A DNA stretch of 64,000 bases, from the NCBI GenBank assembly GCA_022494885.1, contig JAGVSM010005034.1, positions 1 to 64,000 of the forward strand. Direction: 5' to 3'. The position numbers were made by a program, and so were the translations under genes. This DNA is from Micrasema longulum (taxonomy: Eukaryota > Arthropoda > Insecta > Trichoptera > Brachycentridae). The notes under the pieces are model-generated. The model searched no databases. It worked only from the letters and a program-made list of their open reading frames with translations, and had not been told where the DNA came from. This document shows, in pieces, positions 1 through 13,500 of this stretch. Within the stretch, counting starts at the first letter, position 1, and the number at the start of each line of letters is the position of its first letter.

Positions 1-480
1 AATGCATCTGCGTTTTTCAAGACTTGATATGCTTAAAACCTCTCCATATCAGAATATGAATAGTCTCCTCTTTCCAATCCCATCTTCCATGCAATTTTTC
101 TTATAAAACGATGTTGAACTGATTCAAGGCGCTTGATATGAACAGCATAATGAGGGGACCAGATTACAGATGCATATTCAAGAATAGGGCGAACCAAAGA
201 GCAATAAAGTGTTTTAAGTGTAAGCATACTTTGGAAATCAGACGTAGTTCTATTAATAAAGCCTAAAATTTTAAGGATCTGTTTACTATATTATCAAAGT
301 GTTCCAGAAAAGTTAGTTTATTATCTAGGATCACTCCAAGATCTCTTATAGAGGTGACAATCGAAAGAACTTGGCCATTAAGTTTATAATCATTGGTTAC
401 CATGTAGAATTTTTTTAGTTTTACAGGTATTGATGTGCCTAGTCGGTTGATCTCTAGTGTCCCTGAGTACACATATCGCT
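1..480 (-). mobile_element. Non-LTR retrotransposon RT C-terminal remnant
   Basis: On the minus strand, frame segments IRDLGVILDNKLTFLEHFDN then SLVRPILEYASVIWSPHYAV and HIKRLESVQHRFIRKIAW are in the order of the RT thumb/C-terminal region of jockey/CR1-like elements. Separated by a frameshift near 260, so dead. Its 3' end lies beyond the left edge. Confidence 0.85.
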
Positions 481-1390
481 AGTCCAAAGCAACAATGAGA
501 TAAACCCAAACATTTCTGATTTTGAGATACACATGCAGATAATATGTTAATAAATGAATGTTTTCAAATACTAAAATATTTCAGTTAGATAGTTAATCTA
601 AGTGAAAATATAGTATTCATAATTAACATCAAATAATTTAATTCAGTCAGACCCTTTGCACACTTCAAAGTCCGATTATCTCAGAATATGTTCTTTAGAG
701 ATACCTCATCGTTGCTTTGGGCCAGTGATATGTGGACTTCTGGTTTTAAATGTTTTTTAATACTGTAATTTATTTTTTTACACTGGTGTTAGTAAACTCT
801 TTTACAGCAAAAGCAGCGAAATGATGATCAATTAATAACATATATAATTATTTTGTGTTATTAATTGATCACCATTTTGATCAGTTTCAAAAATACCTGA
901 AATAGATTGAAAGCTTTAAACTGAACTCATAATTTCTTTACATCATAGAAATGATATTTCAACAATAAAAACATTATTAAGAAATCAGTGAGAATGAAAC
1001 TAAAAAAAGTGTAAAAATTCATTTGTTAAACGCAATAAAAAGACTAAGAGGAAAACCAGTTAACTAAAAAATATTCGACTTTTAATACATATTAATTTAT
1101 TTAATGAAGAAATAGGAAACAAATATAAAATCTTCGATTTAAAAAAAAATATCTTTCTTGTTTATGCCTCACTAAAAAGCGTAAAGCATTTGGGCTTGGT
1201 AAAGGATACAGAAAAAAGATTTTCAGGATTTAATAAAACAAAATGTTTCAAAATAAAGTTATTGTAATGGACACTGCAATTTGGAAAAAAGTGTAAATTT
1301 ATTAAGATCTGAAGATTATTGCGCAAAAGTAATGACAGATGTGATTCATAGAATGGAGGGATGAGTATTCTCGGATATTGGAGCAGATAC
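481..1390. other. No gene seen; AT-rich DNA downstream of BIRC6 exon 20
   Basis: Intronic by position, since BIRC6 continues beyond the left edge. Open frames here are short and low complexity. I see no coding or RNA signal. Confidence 0.5.
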
Positions 1391-1516
1391 CTTAACCCAG
1401 TGTTGCTTGAGAGTAGTTTTGAAAAAGTTTTCTTGGTTCTTGATAGCGTGGGAGAAATCACTAGCAGCGTGTTGCAGGGTCAGGTTAGCCGCTTGACTCG
1501 AAAGTGCAGAAAGTGC
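1391..1516 (-). CDS. BIRC6: BIRC6 exon 20 (last exon in the window, putative)
   Basis: 42 codons between a TTGGCAG acceptor and a GTATCT donor, phase 0 at both ends. It encodes ALSALSSQAANLTLQHAASD and DFSHAIKNQENFFKTTLKQH. Position, phase and the helical, Lys/Gln-rich character fit the KALVEQ..SKHFKDLIRL segment that follows in human BIRC6, but identity is low. An alternative donor lies 9 nt upstream. The next exon must be beyond the left edge. Confidence 0.65.
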
Positions 1517-4500
1517 CTGCCAACAAACATTTATATAATTCAACTTAACACGGGGATAATTGAGTACTTAAGAGTTATGTTATGTATTGAAAAATCTGGT
1601 ACAGTTTCATAATAAAATGTCACGAACAAATTATTACATAAATTTACCCCCATCAGGATACATCGATTGGGAAATAATTTTAGTTTGATGGATATTTTTA
1701 ACATCAAGTGTATAAATGTATTTAAGAAAAGAATTATGAATGTACATTATGTCATAACTAGATAATCTATTGTATTGATGTGATTTTGTAAACCATATAT
1801 TTCTTTGTACGGCCAACAATATACTGCAAAAGAACATGTCAATTTCTTCAATCAACAAGAGCATGAAGCTCTGCATTATTTTGTCGTAAAAGGTTAAACA
1901 CCATTACAAATATTTTTTATCAAATCTGATTATAAAATATAGGATGAAACAGAGCATAGAACCCATTCAAAATAAATATTTTAATGAATTATTGTATTTT
2001 AACAAATTTTTATTCTTGAGACATACACATAGTATTGTATTGTTAAAGAGACAAATAGTATCAAAGTTTATTGGAAATCATCAGCAGTATGAAGAACATT
2101 GCCTACTCAATTTTTTTAAATAATAATATTGCAGTGTCCATCTTTAAAGTAGAGGTGTTAGGACATGTTTTTATAACAAAAAAATAAGGGAAAACACACA
2201 AAAAAATAAAAATGGGAAGTAATTTATTCAAATAACATAAACTAACGGTGCATTTATAATAGGAATGATTTGGACAGTGCCTTAATCAACAAAAACATTT
2301 TTAAAAGGTACGGACAAACTAAATATAAAAATGAAAAACTAACTACATGATGTTATACCAATAACTGCATCAAGTGAAAAATTAATTAAAAATAAAAATA
2401 TTTATATGTAAAAAAACAGATCAAACAACATAACAACATACCTATATTTTTCAAAAAGTTTAACTGTACAGTAAAACCAAATCATTTTTCATTTTCTTAT
2501 GCATAAAAGATGGATACTTTTTTTAACACATTTGCAGACACATATCATGACTTTCTTATTTTTTGGAATATTTAACTTTGGATCGGACCATAGTAGATGA
2601 TTTGAAGTAAATCTTATTTGACAACATTCTTGGACACTTTAGTTGCTGACTGGGACACAATATCTCCTCCTACATATAAATATTTCAGTTTCACATAGGC
2701 TATACCTGTCTGTTCCGATTTGGACTGATTGCTGTAGGTGTTATTTCCTTAATGAGAGACATGATTTTGATGGCTATAGTTGGCACAACCGCGAACACGT
2801 TAATGCTAAAAATAATATTAAAATCGACAAGCGAAACATTACAATCATCGAAGATAAAGTTTGATATTAGGATCTCGAGTTGTGGGACAAAAGTCAGAGT
2901 GGCCAAGTAGTAAGTAAGTGTACGGACCTGCACCTGGAAAGCTTTCCTTACGGCCTCCAGCTCCTCCAGGCGGTGGTGGAAGAGGCGCTTGTGCATCTTA
3001 CGGCGGTGAAGTCGTGCTGCCGGGCCCCCCGCGCGACCTGGTCCCCCCGGGGCCCCACTCCCGGCTCCTGCCGCAGCCCCCGGCCCGGAGCAGCCCGACA
3101 GGAAGTCCCAGCGGGACCATGCACTCGCGGCTGCAGAGAACACATTATATTTATTTTATTAATATAATCGCCGTTACAAATCGTCACCGTTCAGGCAAGT
3201 CTTAAACATTGAAAAGGCAAGTTTTGAGCTGAGTATGCCATTCAAAGCGTAAAATTATGTTTTTTAAGAGACAAAGGTCACCAAGGCAACTTAGAAAAAA
3301 GTAGCGTAAATTGATATTGTTTATTTTTTACTCTGTGACTTTCAATAAAACCTCAACATTTATAAATCACTAAAGGCAGATAGAACTTATTGACACTTTA
3401 GGCAATTTTTGGTAATTTTTAAAATAAGATAGATTTCCTAAAAACATTTTGCTTGTCTTAAATATTTGCATTATAAAACAAAAAAATAAACATGTAAAAC
3501 TTATTTTCAACAGTAATATTATTATAACTATTTCATTCCTTTCACTAACTCTTTTAACTTCCATTGTCCAGATTATAAACTAGCAAAAGTCACAAAATGA
3601 AATTTTAGTCACCTTGCCCCATTAAAAACCTTTCAGATATATGAGAATGTATCAGAAAGAAAAAGTTACCGATGGAATTTGTTGATAAGACACAAAGGAA
3701 TTATAGTATGTGCATAAAATCTCCAAAACACAAAATCTGATTTTCCCTTGGTCTCCAAACTTCCAAATTGTGATTTCTTAAAATGGTGTTTTCGGGGTAA
3801 GTGCTATTCACCCCCTCAATTATAGTCCTTAAAATGTAACATGATTAGAATGACAGTTGTCAGAAAAAGTGACGACATAACTTTGTAGTGACGTCAAAGG
3901 ACTTATTTATATTGACACGAAAAATCATTTGTATCTGGCGTGTTAATTAATTTTTAAATACAATACTTGAAACATAAATCAACATCAATATATAAAATCA
4001 GTTTTAAAACTAAAAAAAAACTAAACTAAACCTAATTATTAACGACGTTCTTACAAGGTTACATCATTTTGCAAAAACGTTAAAGAAGGGACAAATTAAT
4101 CAATGTAAATTGGTCAAATAAAAAAAAGAATTCATTTGATGTTGTTCATGAAAAAGGTATAAATGTCTAATTTTTTGGTGAATAATTGTGTTAAACACAC
4201 TATAATAGGCTTGTTTTTGCGTTTTTTATATAATTTTTCGGAAACAGAGTTTGATGGTTGCATGAAATAACTGATAAAATCGATTTGATCAGTTATCAGT
4301 AGTTTCCATCACTAATGAAATTAGTTTGACAGCTGTCATTCTAACCAAGCTATATTTTAAGGACTATAGTACTGCAGTTTTTACATAGCTACCATAGCAA
4401 AAACATCACCCTCAATAAGAATGTTTGGTGTTCTTAAAACTGCGCTGGAATTTGGTACACAGAATGATAACATCGCAAGTGTTTTGTTATTATTTATCCC

Positions 4501-7500
4501 GCTATGATTGACCAACTAAAAAACGGGAGTAGGACAAACAATGACACTTAAAAAAGTGCATTGGAAATGTGTTAAATTTGAGATGCATGATGATTATTAT
4601 TTTTTATGTAGAATTAAAAAATATACAAAGTAATATTGTTTTAATCCAATTTCTGATTACTTTATATTTATTTATTCTCAACAAATGATACTCACATGCA
4701 TCTTTTGGCTGGGCGGAGTCCAGTAAGGCTGCCAGGTACACCAGCAGCCACGCCAGCAGGGAAAGGTCAGCCTGCTGCCACACGGGGGCCTGGGGGCAGG
4801 CGGAGGAGCAGGGAGGCGCCGGAGCAGGCAGGAGGCTAGCCACCAGGCGGGACACACACTCCACCACTCCTCCATGCCACAGGCTCTTACGCCCCATGTA
4901 TACGAGGAGAATCAGTACCCTAAAATAGGCATTGTGTTAAAAATCGTCATTGTAACGTACGCATTACAACGTATTTTGTTCCACACTATATTTTGAAATC
5001 CTACACTCTATTTCGTCCTGGAATCGATAAGGCCGGACTAGGGCGATTATGATGAGAAGTTAACAGAGATATCTTCAACTGACTATATTTCTGTACAAAA
5101 ATGTGTATATTTTATGATTTTATTTATTTGAGGTTAAGTTTTTTTTTTTGTACCACAACAGGCCAGGGGCCTAATTAAAGAGGTGAATTACAGCAAAGAA
5201 CAACCAGGCTTGAGAAAAATCACAATTAATTTTTGTGTTCTCACCGGGAATTGAATTTGGAACCTTCTGTGCATGAGTTAAGTGTCCTAACCACTACACT
5301 ACGGAGGCCTCCATTTTTTAAAACATGTTCAATTACATGTTACCGACGAAGTTATTTCCAATTTGTTTTTAACACATTTTTGTTAAAAAACAAACATTTT
5401 TACTTTATACAGTCTATAATATAGACAATTTATAGTAATCGGGACCCTGAAAGGAAACCTTGTTCTTTATTGAAGGTAAGCACTTAGCTAACAGATACTG
5501 GGGTTCCTAGATTGAACTTTCCTACTCCAGTGTTCATCATTTCCCTATCTACAGCCAGTGATGCACCCGATCTGTAGTTAAAGTGATCAGTTTTACACTT
5601 TCGGGTGCCAGTCCAAGAACAATGTATATTGCAGTGTAGATTTCATGTCCACCCAGCCAGGACTCAAACTCGGGATCTCGAGTATAGTAGGTGAATGCGC
5701 CAAGCACTAGTTGAGTTATACAAGATGGGTTTAGAGTTGGTTCCCTGACAAACCTGTCTTGTGGAAAGATGAGTGTGTTGTCGGGGCTGTAGAGGTGCGC
5801 CGTGGTGTCGGCCAGGAAAGGGCCCCACCAGGGCAGGGCAGAGCACAAGCGGGCCAGCACGGAGGCCAGGGCTGCCTGCAATCGGGGGCCCGCATTGCCC
5901 CCCACCACCACCAGCCAGCGCACCATCAGCGCACAGGCTGACGTGGACACATTCACCATGGGCCGCTGAAGAAAATAAATCAAAGTTATCACCAATATTT
6001 CGTCAGTTGACAGGTAAAACTCAAGTACAGATTTATGGTAGTGACTTTATGACACTAAGTTCTATATTTTTCAACAATCTCTTGCATGAAAAAATCACAT
6101 CAAGTCCATTATGCGATCTGAAACAGCTGTTTATGATTGTATAATTTCACTCACTACAGTTTTGCAAGAGATTGTTGAAAAATGTAGAATTTAGTGATAT
6201 AGTCATTTTACCATAAACTTGTACTCGATAAGTTTTACCTGTCAACTGACGATTTCTTGGTGGAATTCCAATCTAAAGTAGCGTTCACACGAGGACAATA
6301 ATCTGATCAATAAATAGAAATTTGGAGGATAGGACAATGGACCAAGACATTGTCCCAGGGATAGACGGGCCGGCTATCTTAGCACGACAGTGGAATACCC
6401 TCACCACCACACCACACCACACGGGCACATTATCCTCGGGTGAACGCGCACGGACTAATGTATATATATACAATGTATTTAGGATGTGATATTTGTAATT
6501 GTATTGCTTATATAACTTTTGTAGTTAATTAATACATTAATTGTACAGCAAATAAATATTGTTAACATCTACTTATTACAAATTCAGTGTTGAAAAATCT
6601 CATATTATGTGAGCTTACCTTGGCAAGGTTATTTTCACACTCAAAACAAATGAAGAGAAGAATATCGGTAATGTCTTCAGCTATACTTCTTAGTTTATCT
6701 GTTGACGCCTGTTTTAGTAAAGCCGTAGGTGGGTGCTTTTGTAAGTCTTCGAATATTGTATTTTCTATATCTTCAGAATTTCTTCTAGATGATGTCTTGA
6801 ATTTTTCCATAATTCTTTCTACTGTATTCATTTGCTGCTGTAGTTCTAGGCATTCCTACATTAAAAAGTAGACAAATCCGTTAAAAAAAATATAATACTA
6901 GATCATTATTAATATTATTTATAAATTAAATCTATTTTTATAAAAGGTGGTTGGTGGATTTCACTTTTCCAAAACAAATCTAGCCTATTTTGAAGATGTT
7001 GAAACTACACATTAAACTAGCTCATGCGGTAGCCTATTCCAACTATCAACAACCCTATTGCTGAGGAAATGCTTCCTCGGGTTTAGGTTAAATCTGTTTT
7101 TCTCGAGCCTTAGACTGGCCTCGAAGTCGAGCATCCTATTGCAGTTTGAATATGGCATCCGATTTGGAAAAATAGTTAATTTAGAAAATCATAAAATAAT
7201 TCATCAATCATGTTTAATCACTGATTAATAATAATTCATCACAAATTGTTAAAGTTTTAGTCTGCAAATTAAAAAGTATAAATGATTTACCTGATAAGCT
7301 GATCTGACACGAGGATCAGAATCGTTCTGTTGATCTAAATAAGCCGTCATATGGGCCGCATTTCCGCCAGACATATCCAAGTATGGGTCTAATGAATCTG
7401 TTAATTTTCCTACCGCCAATCTGTTTTAGCGTGAAATAAAATTAAGTTATAAATTATACAATGATTTTAAAAGAAAATAAACTTATAATATGATTGCGTT

Positions 7501-10500
7501 TACCTAAATCTGCATGTTAAATCTTGGTGTAATGACGTGAGAGTTCCGAGATGAAGATGTTCACAGCTGGTGATAGAATCTGCCACTTCTCCATAGAACC
7601 ATCCTAGAGGTATTTTACACCTGGTTGTCGACATGTTATACCTACCTATTGTTGTTATCTGCAAATATATATTTACTGATAAGAAATTCATTTATTAACC
7701 GGGTTGCGGTCCCGTGGCTAGTGTCGCGTCTCACGGATCAGAGGTCAGATATGCGGACCCCACTCTAGCACAACTCGATTCTCATCTTCTAATAGCGAGT
7801 TATTTACAACTCGTTGAAAATGCTCCCCAAAATTGAAATATTTGCGTAAATCAAAAGAGTGCAAATATTTTTAATTTTTTAAAATACATGTTAAAGTGTA
7901 AAGCAATTACAAGTGACAAACCTTTAAATATCTACATAAAGGTGGCGGTTGAATATCTGTCATGATGAGGTTTTTGCCAGAAATATCCGGAGCCATTACT
8001 AGTCTAGTGCTATCCTGGTCTTCACTGACTAGCCAAATATGAATACTAAGCGTTATCAATTCAGGACACGCTGGGATAATCTAAAAAGATAATTTCATAA
8101 TAAAAACATAGATAATTTAAAATGTAATTTTATTGAAAAACATAATCGAAGTGGCAAAGCGTGAAGAAAATAACCGATTTGAAATACAAATCAGCCAATT
8201 ATTTTTACAACTGTGAAAATTAAAAATGTTATTAATATAAGAAGGAATAAAAAAGAGATAACATTATAGTAAAAATGATTTTAGGGGTAATTTAGTGTTG
8301 AAATATTAATGTAATATTTTTATAACAATGGTTACGAGTAATAAAAAGAACACGAAATATACATATGTTTATTTGATCTTTGTACATAAAAGGTTCTCAC
8401 CAAGTCTGTTAGTTTGATAGGATGCCCGAAGTCCAGAACAACAAAATGCCGTGCCCCAGAATGCATTCGTTTTATAACGAGCGTTTGTTGGGGCGGTTGT
8501 TGAACCAATTGTTGCCAAGGCACAGAACCATTCCCATTTTGACACTGAGTAAAAGAAAAAAACACGCTCAACTTTATGTGCCAAAATTAATAATTTGTAA
8601 TATATTATTCAAGTAAGCATCGAGTCACATTATTTATGAATTTGCTTAAAATACTAAAATACAAAGCGATGATCACATTTAGAGTACTGCAAGGACACCA
8701 CAATATGCATTAAGGATAAATGAGTCACGAGTGTGACTAAATGGATAAGAAACAAACATGTGATGTCCAAAGAATGAATTTCCAAATACATAATAATGTT
8801 TGGAACCTTTGAGCCATCTTTATAATGAAAGGGAGAGCCGTCCGCATCTTCGGGCCTCTTGGCACATTCAGGCGGGACCCAAGTGGATTCACATTCCATC
8901 AAGGTACACTCCGTATTGTCATTTTGGTTAGAATCGGAAGCTACATTTTTCGCATCTGATTCTGCAGAGGCGCGAAGATAATCGGTAAATTCTTTCGGTC
9001 CCATCAGGTCCCAAAACTAAAATTTCCAGAGGATAATGAGGATTAGTAAAAGAATACTGTTAGTTTAAATTCAACAATAAATTACTAATATAATGATTTT
9101 CTAATATAAATTATGCCCCACACAAAGATGAAAACCCTTCGTATATAATCTAGTACGTGGTAATTTTTTACATACATTTGTACATTTTACATTACTGTAG
9201 TAAGATTCATTATTTGTTATTTTATTTTTAAATTGAGATTTTAGTTGATAAGGCAAAAATGTTATAGAACTCTTTATCAATAAATAAATAAAAGTTTGGC
9301 ATTTAACAATATCTTGATACGTTTATAATAAAAACATCCAATTGCTGTTGTACATTGCGTTGCATTTGCAACGTGTTTTGATGTTGAATATTTTGTTTTT
9401 TTGCTACTTTCGCCACGGAATTAAATTTTATAATCATGATAATTTATCTCAATTCGAGAAAACGAAATATTAACCGAGATGGAAAAAAACAAAAACTGCT
9501 GAGTTAGAGAGTACTTTTGCATGTGCTTTATTTACATTGTTCTACTTTTATACAATCAACATTTGTACACATTTTCAGAAATCCATTGCGTACAAAGTAA
9601 AGGACTGACGATAAGAAAAAAAGACAGGTAGAAGACACTGAAATACACGATTAGAGTGAATGGGGTACCTGCGAGTGGTCTGGAGCTGGGGCGGAAAGGC
9701 CCAAAGGAGGGGCGCTCTCTAGTTGGGTGCCATCGGAGGCAGAATGGCACGCCACGCGGAGTGCCATGACCTCCCCGAGTCCTGCCACGCCCCCACCGCG
9801 CTCTCGCCACCACCAGCCAAAACTGCTCTTCCCTGAAGCATTAACAAAAACATAAACAAAATATAAACATATGCACCACTTTAAAATCATTATCTTATGT
9901 TATTAATACATATTACGATAATTAAAAAATATGTAATAATAATACAAGTAGCATGCATATCTAGTTTGGAATCCAATTTATCAGTGTAGCTCATACAAAC
10001 TTGAACGAGTACAACTGAAGTTTTGAGGATATATACAATTTAAATTAGGTCTCCATGTGTCTGAAATAAAATATAAATCCCCAATTAATAATTTAAATCT
10101 TCCATTAGTGTAACTTTATTCTTTCTTCGATACTATTTTGGTGACAAGAACCAACTAGTATACTTTTTACTCTCAAGTCTCTTATTATTAAAAAGTGTTT
10201 TGTATTCAAAGCCCTATAGGTGTTATAAATAAACATGGTTGTTGATACCTTCCTTACTAATCAGTTTTAAAATTGCATGCAATGAAGGAAGAACACGGCA
10301 GACAAAATTTGTACAAGATATAGTGCACCTGTAAAAGCTGCATAATGTCCATAATCGAATAATATCATTGTAACATAAATTGTAGAATAAACTGCATAGA
10401 AGCTTTGTGCAATTCAATTAGCACTAAATTAGTTTTTTTCTGGAATCTGAATGCAAATAAATGAAAAAGAAAGATGGAAAAAAAACCGCTAAACTGCGAA

Positions 10501-13500
10501 ATCGGCTTGTCAGCTTGTTAATTATAAATTTTAAACAGAAATAACAAAAAAATATAAATAAAATAACAAAACATTCCTAACTAACAATTATATTCCACAA
10601 TATTAACTAAGTGCATGTTTTAACTTATGTTTCTTTTGATTTTTACCCGTGTTTCTTAACTCTTAAAAGACTGTGCTGAATAATCCCTTTGCAGCCGGTG
10701 GTGTAACACAATGTGACCACAAGCATAAGTCGAGATATTTTGAAATGTAAGCTAAAATACCAAATTATTTACAATGGTATGTGTTAAAAATGATCTTTGT
10801 TCAAAGATGTTAATATAAATATAAAATTAAAGCATATTTATGCAAAATAAAGTTAGAAATTGTGTTCATTCCTTTTAAAATCCCGCCAGCAAGCGCTGCC
10901 GCCCGCGTCTGGTTGTCGACTGAATTCCGAATTACACTTACGACTGAATTTAGCGGAAATAGATCAACCGGGAGACTAGAAAGTATGCTATGCTAATACA
11001 ACTCTTATTTGAAAGCAAAAAAGAATATCAAATTTTTATTGCAAATAAATACTAGATTTTATTAGAATAAATAAAAACGCTGTTAAAACATATTCTTACA
11101 ATAATATTGAAATAAAACCTAAAAATAGCAAAAAAAACTTGTAAGAAATAAAATAATAGTACGTAATACGTGATATAATCAAATCATAATTAAACATACA
11201 CAAAAATGACAACGTAAACACGTTTTTTAAAACTAGTTACGAACAAATTTTTTGAACACTTTAAATGAAATAACTTTGCACACTTCCTTGGGTACACTTC
11301 CACTTATTTGTTTGACCAATTAGCGCTTTCATCCTCTAATGGACATCTTCAGACTGGCGAATATTATACAATGTAAGGATGATTTATAGAAATCAAAATA
11401 TTATCTTAAGTGTGGAAATGAGTGGAAGTGTACCAAGTATTTTTGATTAATAACTTATATGTAAATGTATGTAAATATTACATCATTACAATGAAATTCC
11501 ATCAAGAATTGTCAAAAAATAATTTTAATCAGATAAATTGTGAATAAATTGTAGAAACATTTCGGGAACACGGTGTGTTAAATACAGCGTCAGCTCAGTT
11601 TACTACAAAAAACTTCACGCGACTGATGTGTTCTCTGTCCCACAAGTGGTATAATTCTGTATCGTGCTCTTTCGGTATTGTTTTCTCGGTCACTCAAGCT
11701 CCGCCCCTAACGAATAGTGTCCTTGTCTGTCTTCTGATATGCTATATTCTCGTGCTCTTTCTTATAAAATTTAATAAACCACTTATAATACTGGCATCTC
11801 TTTCGTTTGTTTTAATTTATTTTACAAAATGAAGAAATTATTTTTTATAGAAAAAGCCCGTGCATTTTTTATAAAAATGTTTCCTTATTTTGGTGTAAAA
11901 AAGTCCATATAAGGATTACAAAAAATATGAGTTGGTTATTTAAAAAAATAAGAGAGTTATTAAATGTTTTTTACCCGAGGTAGACATCCGTTACCGCATA
12001 GCCACACATGAGTTAAAATTATGTGCTAACTACAAAGATAACATACCTGTATGGTTGTAAAGGTCTCTAAGATCTATTTCTTGATGAGAGCAGTTTGTGT
12101 TGGTTCCCGATGTATCTCCCGCAACTATACTAGCGTAGGTTAGTGTCACAGAAGACGATTTTCCCAACACTGGTGGCTCTACGTCGAATATTGTAGACTC
12201 CATTGGTAAACCGTAAAGTCCAAACCTAAACATAAAGAGAAATAATTTTCATAATTTTGCATAAATACCGCTGCATAAAGTAGGAAATAAATGCGTGAAA
12301 GTAAAATAATTCTGATAAACCCTCTTATTTTAAAATGTATTTTTTTATTATTATGAATAATGTGCCCTTACTTAGACACGCCCTTTCCATTATTTTATTT
12401 AGTTTGTCAAGAGGGTTCGTTGTAAGTACATTATTGTAGTTTAATTAAGTGTTATTCAATGTGAGTAACAGCATTGCCAACCCTACCAATTTTGAGAGCA
12501 ATCTACCGAATTCAATGAAAATTCTACAGATTTGAAATATTTTCCCATTTAATGAAATTTAAAAATGGTTTTATCTATTAAATTTTCAACGACTGCCAAT
12601 TTTTATGACACAAGAGTAGCTACCCGCTCACAGTTTTTAGGTGGACAACAAATCTAGAAACTAGAAAAGCCACGACACTCGGGTTGATAACAGATCTACC
12701 AAAATCTAGTGATTTATTTTTCTGAATCTACCGATCTTCACTAGGTGGAGGTTGGCGACGCTGGTGGGTATAACAAGCCACATACCATAGATATCGTCCG
12801 AGAGTCTTAATCACGCGCTTACTTTACAAGGTATTATTTATTTATTCATATTTTTTTTCTTACAAACTACAATTAAAATTAAAAATAATGTGACCTCACT
12901 GGGGTGACCCGTGCCAAGGACACTTAACAATATACTTTTAAAAAAATATTTTAAATATCTTATTATACACATAGGTCAGATTTAGGATGCACAGATGAAA
13001 AAAACCCTGATAGCTGTTTGAGGACACATATGCGTATGGATAAATATGAATAGCACCAATTTGTGATTGTAATTACCTAGATCTCAAAACAAGATGGTAG
13101 GGATTAGCTAGGTCTCGCATTATGCCTGCTATGTCCTTGAGAAGCTGTATGCAGATGTTGGCAGCTCTCATATCCGTGTCCAGGGGTACGGCACGCATAG
13201 CTAGTTGGGTGAACCAGCGGAGAGAACCGGCTGACCGTACAGCGCCAATGAGGGGCAAACAGAGTATCACACTGTCCAATATTGCCAATTCCAGCTGGGA
13301 AGATGTTTCGTCATCCAAGTTTTTAGCACCCCTAAGATATATATATGAATTAATGCCTCGTCACATTTACTCTGTGAAGTATTTATATAGTAAAAAATAA
13401 ACAAATATTTGTCAAATAAATAATGAAAAGAATTTTATATATGCATTTAAATAATTTTGTATATTTTACTTCCTGCAATTGTGACTTGCTTCTGAACATT

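Noticed and set aside
1162..1461. 99-residue minus-strand frame near BIRC6 exon 20
   Set aside because: Low-complexity Leu/Phe/Asn frame overlapping the exon in another phase; no splice support.
5773..6144. 123-residue frame on the plus strand
   Set aside because: Antisense to BIRC6 exon 17, which matches the family; it then runs into a foldback element.
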